Shown: positions 1 to 12,752, counted from the first letter of the stretch. The stretch is DNA of 64,000 nucleotides from Raffaelea ambrosiae (GCA_002778195.1 PCDI01000002.1:372001-436000), one strand, 5' to 3'. Notes: generated by a model from the sequence alone, not told the origin. Numbers and translations: made by a program.

Positions 1-729
1 AAGCAACAATCCTCCGTTCCTGGTGTGTGCGGTCCACAAAAGGGTCAAAATAATACCAAAATGGACCGACCATGCAAGAGACAGACGCTTACGGCCTGAG
101 CAGTCCGAGTCAGGGTCCATGGAGGCGAGGTGTTGGGTATGAGCATTAATAATTGCAAAGTTAATCATTTCGTCACGTATTATTGGAGCTGGTTTCTGCA
201 TTCTAATTTCCATCTTTACTGTTGTTTGTTGTTCTTGTTTTTCTTCCCGTCTTCTGTTTAAAGCCTGTTAATAGTTTATTTTTGTTTTGGGACGACCAAA
301 GGCGCACATCATGTCTGTAAATAACAACCAAAGAACTTGATTACCGGCGTTGGAAATGAAGTTTGTTCGAGAGAAATAAAGACAGACAGAAAAGATTGTG
401 TATTGGGGTTTCGCATTCTACTTGCATATGTCTCTCTGTCTACGTCATGAATCCACATCACGAATCCACATCACGAATTCACACTCTCACGAGCGAATCA
501 TGTATGGCCCTCTAATTGTGGATCTCTTCAACGGCACGATCCGTGGACGTGCAGGGATCGACGCCGAGGAATGCCACGGATAATGGAGTCTTCTTGTTAC
601 CAAGATCCATGTTGTTTCAGAGATGTGCAAACATGCCTTTTTTTTAGACATACACAGGTCTCCTCTTTTCCTCTAGATCCATTTCTGTCCCCCCGCTCCC
701 CTCCCCCCTCCTGGGCTGCCCTCATCACC
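1..729. other. Intergenic, 3' flank of the AA9 gene
   Basis: No convincing coding sequence. The first 450 bases are AT-rich, and the short ORFs here have no family features. The stretch lies downstream of the minus-strand AA9 gene and probably holds its 3' UTR. Around 450-480 a short ATCACGAATCCAC-type unit is repeated about twice. Confidence 0.5.
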
Positions 730-1649
730 CTAACCACTCCACACAGCCGGTCCTGGCGGCACATAGGTATCTGTCGTGACTTTGCCCAGGTTGACCAGGA
801 TGCCTGGGTCGTTGGTCTTGTAGACACCGGGGAAGGCGACAAGCGGACCGGGCGTACCCAAGCCGCCACCGGTGATCTTGATCTGCGAGCAGGCCAGGTA
901 GAACTGGGCGCCGTCGGCGGTCTGGGCGAGGTGGAGGGCGATTTGTTCGACACGCAGGAGGTAGTCGCCGTCAGGGGTGGCCGCGGGAATGGTAGCGTTG
1001 GCGGTTGTATAGGTATCTTGGGAAAGTTAGAAGATGCAGAAAGAATTGAGAGAGACGAGAAGGGGGGTGCTGCCTGCAAGCGAAGCGAGGAGGGAAAGAG
1101 AGACAACAAAATACGAAGAAAGTGCATTGAAAACTTCACGGTGACCCCCCTCTAAGCGACAGAAGCGAGAACCGAAAAAAACAAGAACTTGCTTTGGTTC
1201 GTCCACGTCATTTGGTGACTCCGGTCGTCTACAATCGGATGCTCCGTGTGGAACTTGAACCACACGGCGCCGCTGCCGTCCCAGTCGGTGACGGCGCCAC
1301 CCCCCTCGGGCACCTTGGCCAGGTAGTACTGCGTCGGCCCCGGGTGGTTGATCTGCTGGGTGGAGATGTAGTGGACAGTGGCGCCGGCGGGGACGGTGGC
1401 GACATTGGGGGCGGTGCGGGCCTGGTAGCAGCGGATGTCGGGGCTGGCGACGTTGGTGACGCCGGACTTGGACTGGGCGTTCTTGGTCATCCGGGTGACG
1501 GACCAGTCGGTGGCGTCGGCGGGCTGGCCATTGACGACGAGGCGCGGGAAGGTATCTTTAGTAGACTTGACTTCTGCAGTGGGTGGGAGAGGGGAGTCCT
1601 GCTAAACGAACTGCCTTACAATGAGCCTGCGCGGCCGAGGCCAGGAAAA
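730..1649 (-). CDS. AA9 lytic polysaccharide monooxygenase (partial, 5' end in gap)
   Basis: Secreted copper enzyme that oxidatively cleaves cellulose or related glucans. Visible exons on the minus strand are 1555..1193 and 1016..730, with the stop at 732..730. The protein reads TFPRLVVNG after an acceptor at 1556, then INHPGPTQYYLAKVP (second copper His), DGSGAVWFKF, GDYLLRVEQIALH, QFYLACSQIKITGGG (axial Tyr region) and a C-terminus VPPGPAVWSG. No CBM1 follows. The exon carrying the signal peptide and the copper-binding His1 lies in the N gap. The preceding intron is phase 1, which would give the usual H-Y-T-F start of the mature protein. The 1192..1017 intron has no usable GT donor in frame; a GC donor (GCAAGT) gives the correct phase and an uninterrupted family alignment. 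The family call is firm; the exact C1/C4 specificity cannot be read. Confidence 0.9.
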
Positions 1650-2304
1650 NNNNNNNNNNNNNNNNNNNNNNNNNNNNNNNNNNNNNNNNNNNNNNNNNNN
1701 NNNNNNNNNNNNNNNNNNNNNNNNNNNNNNNNNNNNNNNNNNNNNNNNNNNNNNNNNNNNNNNNNNNNNNNNNNNNNNNNNNNNNNNNNNNNNNNNNNNN
1801 NNNNNNNNNNNNNNNNNNNNNNNNNNNNNNNNNNNNNNNNNNNNNNNNNNNNNNNNNNNNNNNNNNNNNNNNNNNNNNNNNNNNNNNNNNNNNNNNNNNN
1901 NNNNNNNNNNNNNNNNNNNNNNNNNNNNNNNNNNNNNNNNNNNNNNNNNNNNNNNNNNNNNNNNNNNNNNNNNNNNNNNNNNNNNNNNNNNNNNNNNNNN
2001 NNNNNNNNNNNNNNNNNNNNNNNNNNNNNNNNNNNNNNNNNNNNNNNNNNNNNNNNNNNNNNNNNNNNNNNNNNNNNNNNNNNNNNNNNNNNNNNNNNNN
2101 NNNNNNNNNNNNNNNNNNNNNNNNNNNNNNNNNNNNNNNNNNNNNNNNNNNNNNNNNNNNNNNNNNNNNNNNNNNNNNNNNNNNNNNNNNNNNNNNNNNN
2201 NNNNNNNNNNNNNNNNNNNNNNNNNNNNNNNNNNNNNNNNNNNNNNNNNNNNNNNNNNNNNNNNNNNNNNNNNNNNNNNNNNNNNNNNNNNNNNNNNNNN
2301 NNNN
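1650..2304. other. Assembly gap (655 N)
   Basis: A run of N from 1650 to 2304. The right edge is a G homopolymer (about 12 G after ATG), a likely cause of the break. It removes the first exon and promoter of the AA9 gene. Confidence 0.99.
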
Positions 2305-2485
2305 ATGGGGGGGGGGGGCATTCCACCAATGATACCTGCCTTTGATGTGAGATCCCTCTTTTAAAATATGCCCCCCCCTGTGCATTCTGAACCAACTCTC
2401 AGTTCCGACGAGTCTTTCCATGCGTGCACCCTGCTCCTTTCCACGTATTCGGGATTTCCAGAACTGCCCCGTAACACTTTTCTTC

Positions 2486-3223
2486 TCACCCACTCAACAC
2501 AACTGCCACGGCCCCCGTCAGGGCCCCAATCATCAACACCCCCGTCCGGATGTTGTTGTGCCACGCCCACCGCTCCAGCAGCCGCTGCGTCGTCCACGCC
2601 GGGTCCGTCTCGCGGGCAATGCTGGCCTGTTCGTCGGTCGCATACGTCAGTGGCACGGGCTGCGGGTCGACCGGCGTCTTCTCCGTGGCCGAGCCGGCGA
2701 CGTGCTGCTCAAACGGGCCGTCGACGCGGAGGACGCGGCGCGAGAGGGCGCCGTTGGTGCGGCGGAGGGCGGTCAGCGCATAGGGGGTGCCGGAGGCGCC
2801 GAGGACGGCGGCGATGGCAAAGAGGGTGCGCAAGAGGGGGGTAGGGGCTGTGGAACAGGGGGGGTTAGAAGCAGGGAGCTGGGACGGTGGGCTCGAGTGC
2901 ACGTATCTTACCCTTGTAAGCCAGGTAGCCAAAGCTGAGCAGATTCAGCGTGGTGCTCGGCCGGGCCATGTTGGAGCCGTCGACAAAGAGGAAGCGCCAT
3001 TTCGGCAGCGTGGCCTCGTCGTCCTGGGAGCCGTAGTAGACGACCGAGCGGACGCCGGCGCGCGAGAGGCCCCATACGTAGCCTGGGAGGAGAGGAGGCG
3101 TTAGAAACAGCACCAACCAAACAGGAGGAAGAGGGGAGAGAGAAGCGCACCCGCAAATACGCCGGCCGTGGTGATGCCTGTGACCTTGGCCACTTGGGTG
3201 AAATCAGGAGCTGCCACTGCCAT
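2486..3223 (-). CDS. DUF1772 / anthrone-oxygenase-like membrane protein
   Basis: Three exons on the minus strand: 3223..3151, 3082..2912 and 2847..2486, with phase-1 introns and clean GT-AG borders, giving 201 residues. The protein starts MAVAAPDFTQVAKVTGITTAG. It has several hydrophobic segments (near residues 12-26, 70-80, 85-105 and 180-200), and its C-terminal LLERWAWHNNIRTGVLMIGAL resembles the W-x-x-x-N-x-x-R-T signature of the DUF1772 family. That family includes anthrone oxygenases of polyketide pathways, but most fungal members are uncharacterised. No polyketide synthase is nearby, so a biosynthetic role is not supported. A small integral membrane protein is the safe call. Confidence 0.75.
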
Positions 3224-5252
3224 ATTCTGGGGATTTTTCCACAATGTGTGCTTTGGGGAGGTGTGTGTTTGGCATCTCACGAGTCAAGGATAATAACAAC
3301 AAGACCCAACTGGAGAGGGACATGCGACCGGTTTAAAAGGCTGCTTGTTGAGCGAGCCAGCGAAGTGGACTGACTTTTATTGTGGTATGTCTTCTTCTTC
3401 TATTGACAGAGCCCTTCGCCCCTGCATCTGTTGGGTGACGCAAGACAGGCAGATGCATGTTGGCAGAGGCATGTTGGCAGAGGCATGTTGGCAGCCGTGG
3501 TGCGTACTGCAAGCAGCTAAGTAAAAAAAAGCGACCCTGTTGACGAATCAGTGCACGTCTGGCCGTGTTGCAGGAACGGCAGGATGGTCGTGGAGGAGCC
3601 GTGTTGCGATCCTGGCTGGTGGCCTCGGGCAGGAGAGAGCGCGTGAAGCACCCGAGAGGGATGAAAAGGCGTTGCAGCCGCAGCAGCGCAGCAGCAGCAG
3701 CAGCACACATTCGGAGATTCGGGTGGGAAGGGATGGTCTTAACATAGCAACTACGAGTACGTATGGTGGCCATTCCCCAGGCAGCTAAGAGCAAGGGAAG
3801 AAGCTTAGCTCCGGGCGGGTCAAGCCTTGGAAAAAACGGGGAAGGCGCGAACCAATGGCTGGCGGGGTACCTTCCGGACTGAGAGCGAAATGTCTGTCAT
3901 GTATCTTATCTTGCCCATGACAAATGGAGAGGGGGGGGTGTGTTGAACCTCGGAAAAAAGGAGAACGGACAGAGAAGACCGAGAAGACCATACAAAACCC
4001 ACGAGACAGAGCCATGCTCCCGTCATCCTCGTATCTTCGCATCTGCATCTCCACCGCTGCACGCTCGGCACCGAGTCTCGCCCCCATCCGTCCCCTGCAT
4101 CCGACATCCTTCGGCTGGCTGGGCCGAGACGGGCTGCTTTGTGCCCAACCAAAGAGACGGCCAGACCACTCTTTCCCATGATGCACAGAAAGGCATACAA
4201 AGCACTCTGCCAATCCCAATACACTCCCCGTCATGTGACTGCCCCTCTCTGCATATGGCCATCGAGGCCGATCTCGCCGGTCCGCTCCCGCCTACACTGG
4301 CGATAATGCAGTTTTGTCCCCTCCACGTCTGCACTTTCTGCGCCTTCTGCGCCTTCTGCACGCCCTCCTACACACATTCTGCAGCGGCGCCTGCACGCTG
4401 TCTGCCACACCTTCTTCCATCGGACAGCGCCATTGGCCCATTTCCCTCCTGCCAGTGGCTTGGCCCGCTCGCCACGGCTCTCACTATGGAGCCTCCACGG
4501 ACTGGACAACTCAGCAGAGCAGAACCCAAGCAAAGCCGTTGTCACCATTCCCGGCCACACACAGCACGCCGCAGCAACGTGTGCTGCACACAACAGACCC
4601 AATGCAACTCCGCAGATATCCCACTCCTATTATGTACACTTTCCTCCCCCGGCCAGACCCGCACGTCACAAACGGCTTCCTCCCTGACAGCAGGGATAAA
4701 CGTCTGGTCAGAGCTTTCAACGAGCCATCAAGCCCAGACAACCCCTTGCTTGGATATTGCTCTACCCTCCTCTTCCAAGACCGGCCTGTCCCTCCAACCC
4801 AATGCCTCCAACGCCTCTAACGCTCCGTTCGCCCAACGGCTCCATCGACCTGCATCGCCAGCGTGGCCCTGCTTAAAAACCCCGGCAACCTAACTCGCCC
4901 CGTCTGGTGTTTGCCCACTTCTTTTCCTTCCCGCTCTTCCCCTCGCTTCTTCGTCCTCTTCTCCTCCGCTTTTTATGACACCTCTGGGGCCCCCCCCGTT
5001 GCCTGTTTCCTGGTTGTTGGGTCTGCAACCCGTTGATCACTTCATCCACAGATCTTTCATCTGTCTTTTGGCTTCAGAGGTCACTGAGCGCCGAGATCCG
5101 CCTTCATCTCCCCGTGAGGCTTTTCCTGGACTTGCTTGAGCAGCTGGGCATCTTGTCTTCACTTCTCGCCTGCCGCCCATCACCCCCCTCCCCTCCCTAC
5201 ACCCCCGCTTCCCACATTGTTCTCATCGCATCGCCCCTCCCCTCCCCTCATC
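3224..5252. other. Intergenic between DUF1772 gene and P450
   Basis: Shared upstream region of two divergent genes. ORFs here overlap in several frames and show no domain. It contains a 14-bp tandem repeat at 3455-3494. The 300 bases before the P450 ATG are pyrimidine-rich, as is common in fungal 5' leaders. Confidence 0.5.
3455..3494. repeat. 14-bp tandem minirepeat, about 2.9 copies
   Basis: Unit GCATGTTGGCAGAG, two exact copies and a partial third. It lies in non-coding DNA about 230 bp upstream of the DUF1772 start codon. Confidence 0.9.
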
Positions 5253-7202
5253 ATGGAGGCCTTCATCCAGCATGCCGCCCCCTTGATGGCCACGACCCTT
5301 GTGGCCATCCTGGCCGGTGCCTTTATCCAGCGCTTGCTCACCAGCCGGTCCTTGGCCAGGCTTCCCTTTGCTGGTGCGGATCTCGGCAACAAGGAGATGC
5401 AGCGCAAGGCCTTCTTGACCAGCGGGTCCAAGATGTATGCCACAGCTCACGAAAGGGTAACGGCAGCTCGCAAACTCAGCATTGCCCTCGGAACTGCCCG
5501 CACAAAGACCACTGCTGACCCCGTCCCGCCACAGTTCAAAGACAGCATCTGCCGACTGATCACTGCGCGCAGTACGTTCTCCACACCGAGCCACAGTCCC
5601 GCTCATTGTGAAATCGCACAAGGCTCATCATCCCTTCTCTGTGGTCTTTAGATGCCGATATCCTCGTCATTTCGTCCAAGTTCCTGCCCGAGATGCGCAA
5701 GCTGCCCGACAGCGTCCTCAGCCCGTCAAAGGCACTCAATGATGTGCGGTTGCTGTCTCCTCCTCGTTATCTCTTTGCCGTCTGTCTCCTCTCTTGTGCT
5801 ATCGCTGACGCCCAACCCCAGATCATGGAAAGCGCCTACACCCGCATCGACACCGACCAGCCCATCCTCGCCCACGTTGTCAAGGGCACCCTGACGCCAG
5901 CATTGCGTACGTTCAAGCCTCCTCCCTATCATTCCGTGCCGCCTCGCCCTCAGTGACTGACCTCCCTCACCCGCCTGCTAGCCCGCCTCAATTCCAACAT
6001 CTCCGCCGAGGTCGACGAAGCCCTCCGCCGCGAGTTGCCTCCATGCCCCGACTGGACGCCCGTCACCATTAGTGCCAAGCTGCTCCGCGTCATCGCCATG
6101 GTCTCCGGCCGCGTCTTCGTCGGCACCGATCTGTGCCACGACGAGGCCTACCTCGACGCCGCCATCAACTACACCGTCGACCTCAACACCGCCCGCCGCG
6201 CTGTCCAGGCCGTCCCACCCTGGCGTCGCTGGTTCACCTGCAACCGGCTGCCCGAGGTCCGGCGGCTCGTCCAGCGCGAGCACGACGGCGTCGCCATTCT
6301 GGAGCCCGTCGTCGCCGAACGCCTGCGGCGCTGGGGCGACCGCGATGTCGACGAAGACGGCGTGCCCAAGCCGGACGACGTGCTGCAGTGGATGCTCGAG
6401 AATCGCGCGCGGCGGCCGGGCGAGCCCCGGGGCCACTACACCAAGAAGGACATTACCTTTCTGGCCAAGATGCAGCTGAGCCTGACGTTTGCCGCCATCC
6501 ACACCACGGGCCACGTCGGCTTGAATGTGCTGTACACGCTGGCGGCCATGCCCGAGGCGGCCGAAGAGGTGCGCCAGGAGATCCAGGAGATGCTGGACAC
6601 GTACGACAACCAGTTCTCGACGGTGGCCCTGCAGCACATGAAGAAGCTCGACAGTTTTGTGCGCGAGGTGACGCGGCTGTACACGTTGACCTTTGCGTCG
6701 TTTTTCCGCAAAGTCACCCGGCCGTTTGTCCTGTCGAACGGCCAGTACATCCCCGCCGGCGTGACCACGGAGATCTCGGCCTACGGCATCGCCCACGACC
6801 CGGAGATCTTCCCGGACCCGTACACCTTTGATCCCTTCCGGTTTGTCGGGCCGAACCCGCGGGTCAACTGGTCGCAGACATCGACCGCGCTGGTCAGCGT
6901 GAACCCGGCCAACCTACTGTTTGGCTACGGGCGGCATGCCTGCCCGGGGCGGTTCTTTGCTGCCAACGAAGTGAAGATGATCACGGCCAAGCTGCTGCAG
7001 GGCTATGAGATTCGGAATGTGGATTTCACAACCGAGCGGTACCCGAACATGGACTTTGCTGGGAATGTAAGTCTAGCATACTTTTACCTGTATCTTGGCT
7101 ATGCATTTTCTTTTCAAAAAAAAAAAATAGCATACTGACAATTGGCCGATACAGTCTGTGCCGGACCCGAGACGGCAGGTTCTGCTCAAGGAAAGGGCCT
7201 AA
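5253..7202 (+). CDS. Cytochrome P450 monooxygenase
   Basis: Membrane-anchored haem monooxygenase of 516 residues. Six exons: 5253..5456, 5535..5571, 5652..5743, 5822..5906, 5982..7066 and 7155..7202; all junctions are GT-AG and keep frame. An N-terminal membrane anchor spans about residues 10-27. The K-helix EVTR is at 368-371. The haem loop FGYGRHACPGRFFA has its ligand Cys at 460. The I-helix reads FAAIHTTG, with His where many P450s have Asp/Glu; this variant occurs in fungal P450s of the ent-kaurene-oxidase/gibberellin type, so the closest relatives are probably there. No terpene cyclase or other biosynthetic gene flanks it, so it appears to be a stand-alone P450 of unknown substrate. The start was chosen as the first ATG leading directly into the membrane anchor. 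Confidence 0.93.
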
Positions 7203-7881
7203 TACCCATGAAAAAGAATGGCACAAAAGACGACAAAGACAGCCAAGAGCGATCGTGACTACAACAGGCTGGTGGAATACAGACCGATGGGGCCCCGCTT
7301 ATCATAGTTTGCGAGTGGCGAACTCAACGCCGATTGCGCCCAACAATAGTTCTCCATTAATGATGCGATGATATGATGAAACAAGTATTACTCAAACCCC
7401 CCGCTTTTCACTGTCAATAAAATGGGATTTGAAATATGCAAAATTTGAAAATGCACTTTCATTCAAACATCGATCTGTGGATGGGCCTCTGCAATAGCTC
7501 CGGGTTCTGGACGTTCGAGCACCACAGGTCAAGGGTTTCCAAGCGGATTGAATTTTGTCAATTTTCCGTGGCCAGGCATTGCATGGCCTCGTCATGATTG
7601 CCGTTCCTCTTTTTTTTTCCTTGGTCCTCTCATTAAGTACATGAATATTTTTGCGATGAAAGAAAAATTTGAAAACAAAAAGGGGTATGAAAACAAATCG
7701 CTCTCTAAAGGAACGAGCCAACAAGATAAAAAGAGAATAAAACCATATGCCAAGAAAAATGTACAGAAACTCTAAATAAACAAAAGAAAGTTTGCCACCC
7801 AAAATATACAGATACAACACATACAGACGTAAGAAAAATAGAAAAAAAAAACAATAAAAACATCAACAACAAACGCTGGTC
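7203..7881. other. Convergent 3' flanks of P450 and receptor gene
   Basis: AT-rich spacer between two convergent genes, probably made up of the two 3' UTRs and terminators. The stretch 7600-7860 is strongly A-rich on the plus strand. No gene was seen. Confidence 0.5.
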
Positions 7882-9729
7882 TCATGATGACGTGTCGCTA
7901 TCGGCTTTGAAAACAGTCTTGTTCTTGAAGCTGTCAAAGGCATGCTCGTTGTGCATCTGGCCGTGCACCAGCCGCGCCTGGTCGTGGTACTCCGTGGCAT
8001 ACTCGACCGCATACGACTTGGAATACAAAATGCCAGCATTGTTGCCACCATTGCCGCGGCCAGCCCCGCCACCACTGTAAGCCATCTTGGGGTGGTGTAG
8101 GCCAAGATGGTGCGCGCCGACCCAAGGGTCTGGCTTGTGTAGGCTGTCCGGGCTTGACGAAGAGGCCGTCCGTGTGACGTCGCCGGGCGGTGACCGGGAT
8201 CCGCTACCGCCCTTGCCGTTCTTGCCGCCGGGGTTGACCACCATCGGGATGCCTAATGGCGGTTTCTGGGGACCACGGCTGCGACTGCCGTGGCTCAAGG
8301 CACCGTTGCCGCCGTTGCTATTTTGGCCGTAGTAGCGGTCGTTGTAGTAGTTCTGGGCGCGGGAGGAACCCAGCAGAGTAGGGAAGAAGTGCACCAAAAC
8401 CAGGCGGAAGGCCGGCATGCAGGCGCAAATGATACCTGTGTTGACCTCAATGGTGGACCAGTTGGAGACGGCAAAATTGTCCCACGTTGGGTTGGTCGAG
8501 TTGGCGAAGGTCAGAAGACTCTGTAGGCGGAGGATGCTGACGACGGTGACGCTGACGTTTGTTAGAGTTGACAAACAAACCCCGAGCGTCAAGAAATAAA
8601 AAAACAAAATAAAAATAAAAAAACAGAATACTCACAATGTACCGACACAAAACATCAGGGCCACGCCGACCTTCTTCTTCCAGTGCAGTCTCAGGTGGCG
8701 CAGCTGATGCAGAGGAATGGCCAGCATCCATAGATCAATGGCAATGCTGATGGCAGCATTGGCCCAGCCAATTGAGTTGCTGCTAATGCATGTGCCTTCG
8801 TGCTCGCCGTCCCAGGAGGTCCAGTAGTACGAGATGGGGCGGCACTGGAAGATGGCCAAAAAGACAAAGACGATGTCGAATGTGAAAATCACGCCGACGG
8901 TCGTCCAGAGAACACGGCGTACCGCCTTGGACGGGAAGATGCGCAGATAGAAGAAGATCATGGTGAGTTTGATGAAAGTGATGTCGTTGAAGTAGAGGAT
9001 CTCGATGATGTACATAAATTTACCGAAGTTGTAAATCTTCTCAATCGGTAATGTCCATACATCGCGGCCAATGCCGTTGGCGAACAGGCCATGGATGTTC
9101 ATGATAGTGCTAGGCACGCCGACAATGGTGGTGAAGAGACAGAGCCAGTCGTCGGAAGCCAGGTCGCGGTGGACAATGAAGACGCGGTAGCCACAACGCA
9201 AGAGCACAAAAAAGCCCGACAGCACGCCTAGAATAATAGTGACCTCGTAGTAGATGTGGCCCTTGTCCCGGATGGGTGCGTTGCATGAGATGGACGTCAG
9301 GTTTTTGGCGACTGCAAGAGAGAGTAAGTTTTCTGGTTCCCATTCACCGGAGCAGACACTAGTTGTTTGGGTTCTTACCTAAGGATTCAATTGTGGTGCA
9401 GTTGGCCATGATGCAGGTAGTGGCGGCCGTCTGGTAGGAGGCGTCAGTGCAGAGACATGTCTGGTTTGTGAGAGAGCATGTCGTGTCTGATGCCGATTGA
9501 ACGAGGCATGAAAGCTGGAGTATGTTTAGTACATGGCTCGAGAGCATGCGGGTGAACAAGTGCAACGAGTGCAACGAGTCATAATTGTACTAGATGGACT
9601 AGATGTACTTACAGCACATGATGGGAGGGAGGCGAGGGCGGATGCGGTAGAGGATTCGGCTGCTGCGGCAACGTGAGAAAAGCTGCAGACCTGCAGCAGA
9701 AGCAGGAGGAAGCCGAGGAGGCTCTTCAT
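7882..9729 (-). CDS. CFEM-domain Pth11-like seven-helix receptor
   Basis: Four exons: 9729..9613, 9514..9379, 9311..8636 and 8551..7882, giving 532 residues. A signal peptide (residues 1 to about 22, MKSLLGFLLLLLQVCSF) precedes an extracellular CFEM domain. Joining exons 1 and 2 recreates the hallmark P-x-C-A-x2-C (PSCALSC), followed by CLCTD and the remaining spaced cysteines (TTC, ANC, ISC). Seven hydrophobic segments follow (for example YYEVTIILGVLSGFFVLL). The cytoplasmic tail is long, Gly/Ser/Asn-rich and low in complexity. CFEM-Pth11 proteins are plasma-membrane receptors; in plant-associated fungi some act in host-surface sensing upstream of cAMP signalling. Ligand and role here are unknown. 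The start is the only ATG giving a signal peptide. Confidence 0.9.
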
Positions 9730-10475
9730 AGCGAGATGGAGAAGAGAGTTCCGAAGAAGCTGGCAAGAAGTCGAGAGGGCAGTCGAGAGACAATCCGAGC
9801 AGACGTCGCGTTCATGCACTCCAGTTACCCTGTGTCCTCGGGCGGAAACAGGCAGACCATGTCCTAACAGAGGGTGTCGGTTCCGTGATATCCAAGTCGT
9901 CGGCTATTCCACGATGAGAACGAGGCTGAGGTAGAACAAATTGGGAAAAGAAGCGAGAGAGAGACAAAGGGAGCGGCCGAGCAGTGCCTGGACAGATGCA
10001 GGACGGCCTGGCCTCTTTCTATCTTTTCCATGCCGGGCCTACTGTACGGCGTAGTTGCGTGCCGACCTGCAGACAGGCACTTACAGGGGCACATATGCAG
10101 CCCCTTGTCGGATGGGTGGAACAGTGGGTGGGGTGGCTTTCCGTCATCAACGGCCTAAGTTAGACCTGCGTTAGACCTGGGTGAGACATGGCTTGGACCA
10201 GGGTGGCCAAAACGAGAGCCGCCAGCTGGGATCCTCGTTTGCTGGTTCCTGGACTCCTGGCGGGCTGGCAGTCTCCACCTTCCTACGGTGTAAACCACCC
10301 GTCTGGCGACCCGAGAGGTGGCGACTATTCTGCAACGGTTAGCACGTCCGTGTAGGCAAATTTAGTCTCCTGAAAGTGCAGACAGACACTTGCTGGTTTC
10401 CCAGCGAAAGAAGAAAGAAGAAATAAAAACTTGAGTAATGAAAACTGAAAAATGACAGACAGTTTCCGTGTGTAT

Positions 10476-10501
10476 GGGGGGGAAGGGGGGGGGGGGGGGG
10501 G
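10476..10501. repeat. Poly-G tract
   Basis: G7-AA-G17 on the plus strand, in non-coding DNA. It can form G-quadruplex and is prone to length errors. Confidence 0.9.
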
Positions 10502-12752
10502 AGGATGCCATTCATCTCATCTGAGGTGTCATTGTGAATGAATGTCTCTGCTGGCTTGTCGCTGGCCGGGTTGACCTGGGCCAGACGCGGACTCAACCCG
10601 GGCCCGACTCCATCTGCAGTGTACTATGTATGTACATGGTATCTTCTCAGAGACACCAAAGACGCCACACCCCGTAGCTGCTGCTCACACCCAAACATTG
10701 GACGTCCCAGATGCCTGCATCCTTTGCTTCGTCTGCTTCGTCTGCTTCGCCGTGGTTTGCCGTGTCTGCCACTGGTAATTTGCCGCCCCGACTAAACGGC
10801 TGTCGTCTGTGCCCAACAGGGCAACGGATGAAAACCGTGCTTTGAGCGCGATTGCAAGACTCATGTGCGCTCACCACCAGACATGCAGCAAACAGGTACC
10901 TTGGCCAGGCCATGCTCTAGCGTGCTCCTGACGTTACTTTGCCTCGCCTGTCTCCTGTCCAGTGCATCAGTGGCTCGCTGGCTGCTGGTGGCTTCCAAGC
11001 CGACTAGCTCTGGCTGGTCGAGCTGCGCGACAGTCGCCTCCACGCCGCCTGCCAAACAAACCCTTTGGTTCGTTCGAGCGGCGCATGCAAAGCGACCCAC
11101 CACGCGATGATTGGCCCAGCAGAATGCCCGTATTCTGCTGCCCAGGTTGCTAATATGAAACCCAGCCTGCCAATTTTTTGAGCATCTTACGGGTATAACT
11201 AATGCAGAACATACCCTGTATCGCAGTGTCTCCAGGCATCGTTCCCTTCTAGTGGAGTGTTCTGCGTGGCCTTTTAATACTGCCGCAACCCCCTGTGAAC
11301 CAGAGAGACGGGGCAGAGCGGCGGTGGCGGCGATGGTGGTTTGTTCGGCTCTGTTTTCTTTTGGTAGTTGCTATCCTGGCCCCAGCGGCCCTGGCTGTCC
11401 TCCCCGTTGTTGGTTCCCAGAACTTGTGACAGCGCTGACGACGGCAAGCCCCCTGTCTCATCCTTTCAGAGACAAGCCAATGGAACAACCAGCTGGAAAG
11501 ACATGCGAAGTCAGTCTGGCAGGCTGGCAGTCTAACCAAACTCGCGACAGGTCGATATACAGCCTGGCAAGCTTGGGACCTGTCTGACTGATCGGCAGGC
11601 TGTTGGCTCTTACGGTGGCAGAGTCTTTTAGTAGAGTCCGTTGGTTGTCAGTCAAGCTAGGCCGCTGGTGACGGCCGGTTCCATCCCAGCAAGTTGGGGT
11701 AGGCCATTGTTTTCACCGTCAAACGTCACTTCTTGTGTTTATGTGGCTTGCCTAGACTTGCTGCTTCTTGGCTTGTCGTTTCTGGTGGCTGGCGCCGCCG
11801 TCAACGTTTTCTGCGTCAGACAGCCGAATCAATTGGAACGGGAACAAGTGGAACAAATAGAGCAAAGAGAACAGAACGGTGGTTAGGTAATGGAGTATGC
11901 GAGGGCGACAGCCTCGGCCCGTGCACAATAGCATTGAGCGAAATAACCGTAGAACACAGACGCTGCGAAACTGCGAGGTGTCATTCTGTGAGACAAGCGT
12001 GGAGAGGGGGGTGGAAAAAAGGGAACAGACCACTCGTGAGGGCGGGGAAAGGTGGATGTCTCGAATACGCTGTAGAGTACCTGTAGAGAGCGAAGAGAAA
12101 ATCGCAAGAAGGAGGATAAAAGAGGAGCCGCGGAGGGGGGGGCAGAAAAAAAGGAGGCAGACATCGACAGCGACAAAAAAGGAACGAGTGCAAAAAAGAA
12201 AAGCGTGCGCAGAGCGTCGCTCGGAAATCCACACAAAAGAGGCAAGAACGACCAACAAGGGAAAGACTGCAGAACTGGCAAGTACATACTCGTACTCGCA
12301 GTACTATGTACTATGTAAGATGGGATAGTTGCAGTGTATCAGTACCCACGAGGCAGGAGTGGAGCATAGAAGCATAAAGGAAGGCACAAAAGACACCAAA
12401 ACCTAGGGAGCACGGCGATTGCCTGATCGGGAAAGAACAAGGGGCTTGTGGTCGTATTGGCGGCGGGTTTGTCGATGGGGTTGCCTTGCCTGGCTTGTGG
12501 CTTGCAGGGCTACTGGATGGGCTTGTTCCACGCTAAGTAAATAATTCCCGCCACCAAAAGAGACGCTCTAATGCATTGAGCACAAATCTGTGTGGCGCAC
12601 AAGTGGACAGAGGGCGAACCGGTAGGAGCGAAGGAGAGGCAAACAACCACTGGAAGGAAAGAGGCAATTTCCATCCAAGAGAAATGTAGGGGGAAAAAAG
12701 TAAAGAAAAGGAGGACATGCAAGGGAAAAAGAAACGACTGTCAAATTGACGC

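Noticed and set aside
11752..12258. 168-codon hydrophobic ORF in the gene desert
   Set aside because: It is the complement of a purine-rich stretch, giving Phe/Leu/Ser-rich chance peptides in several frames.
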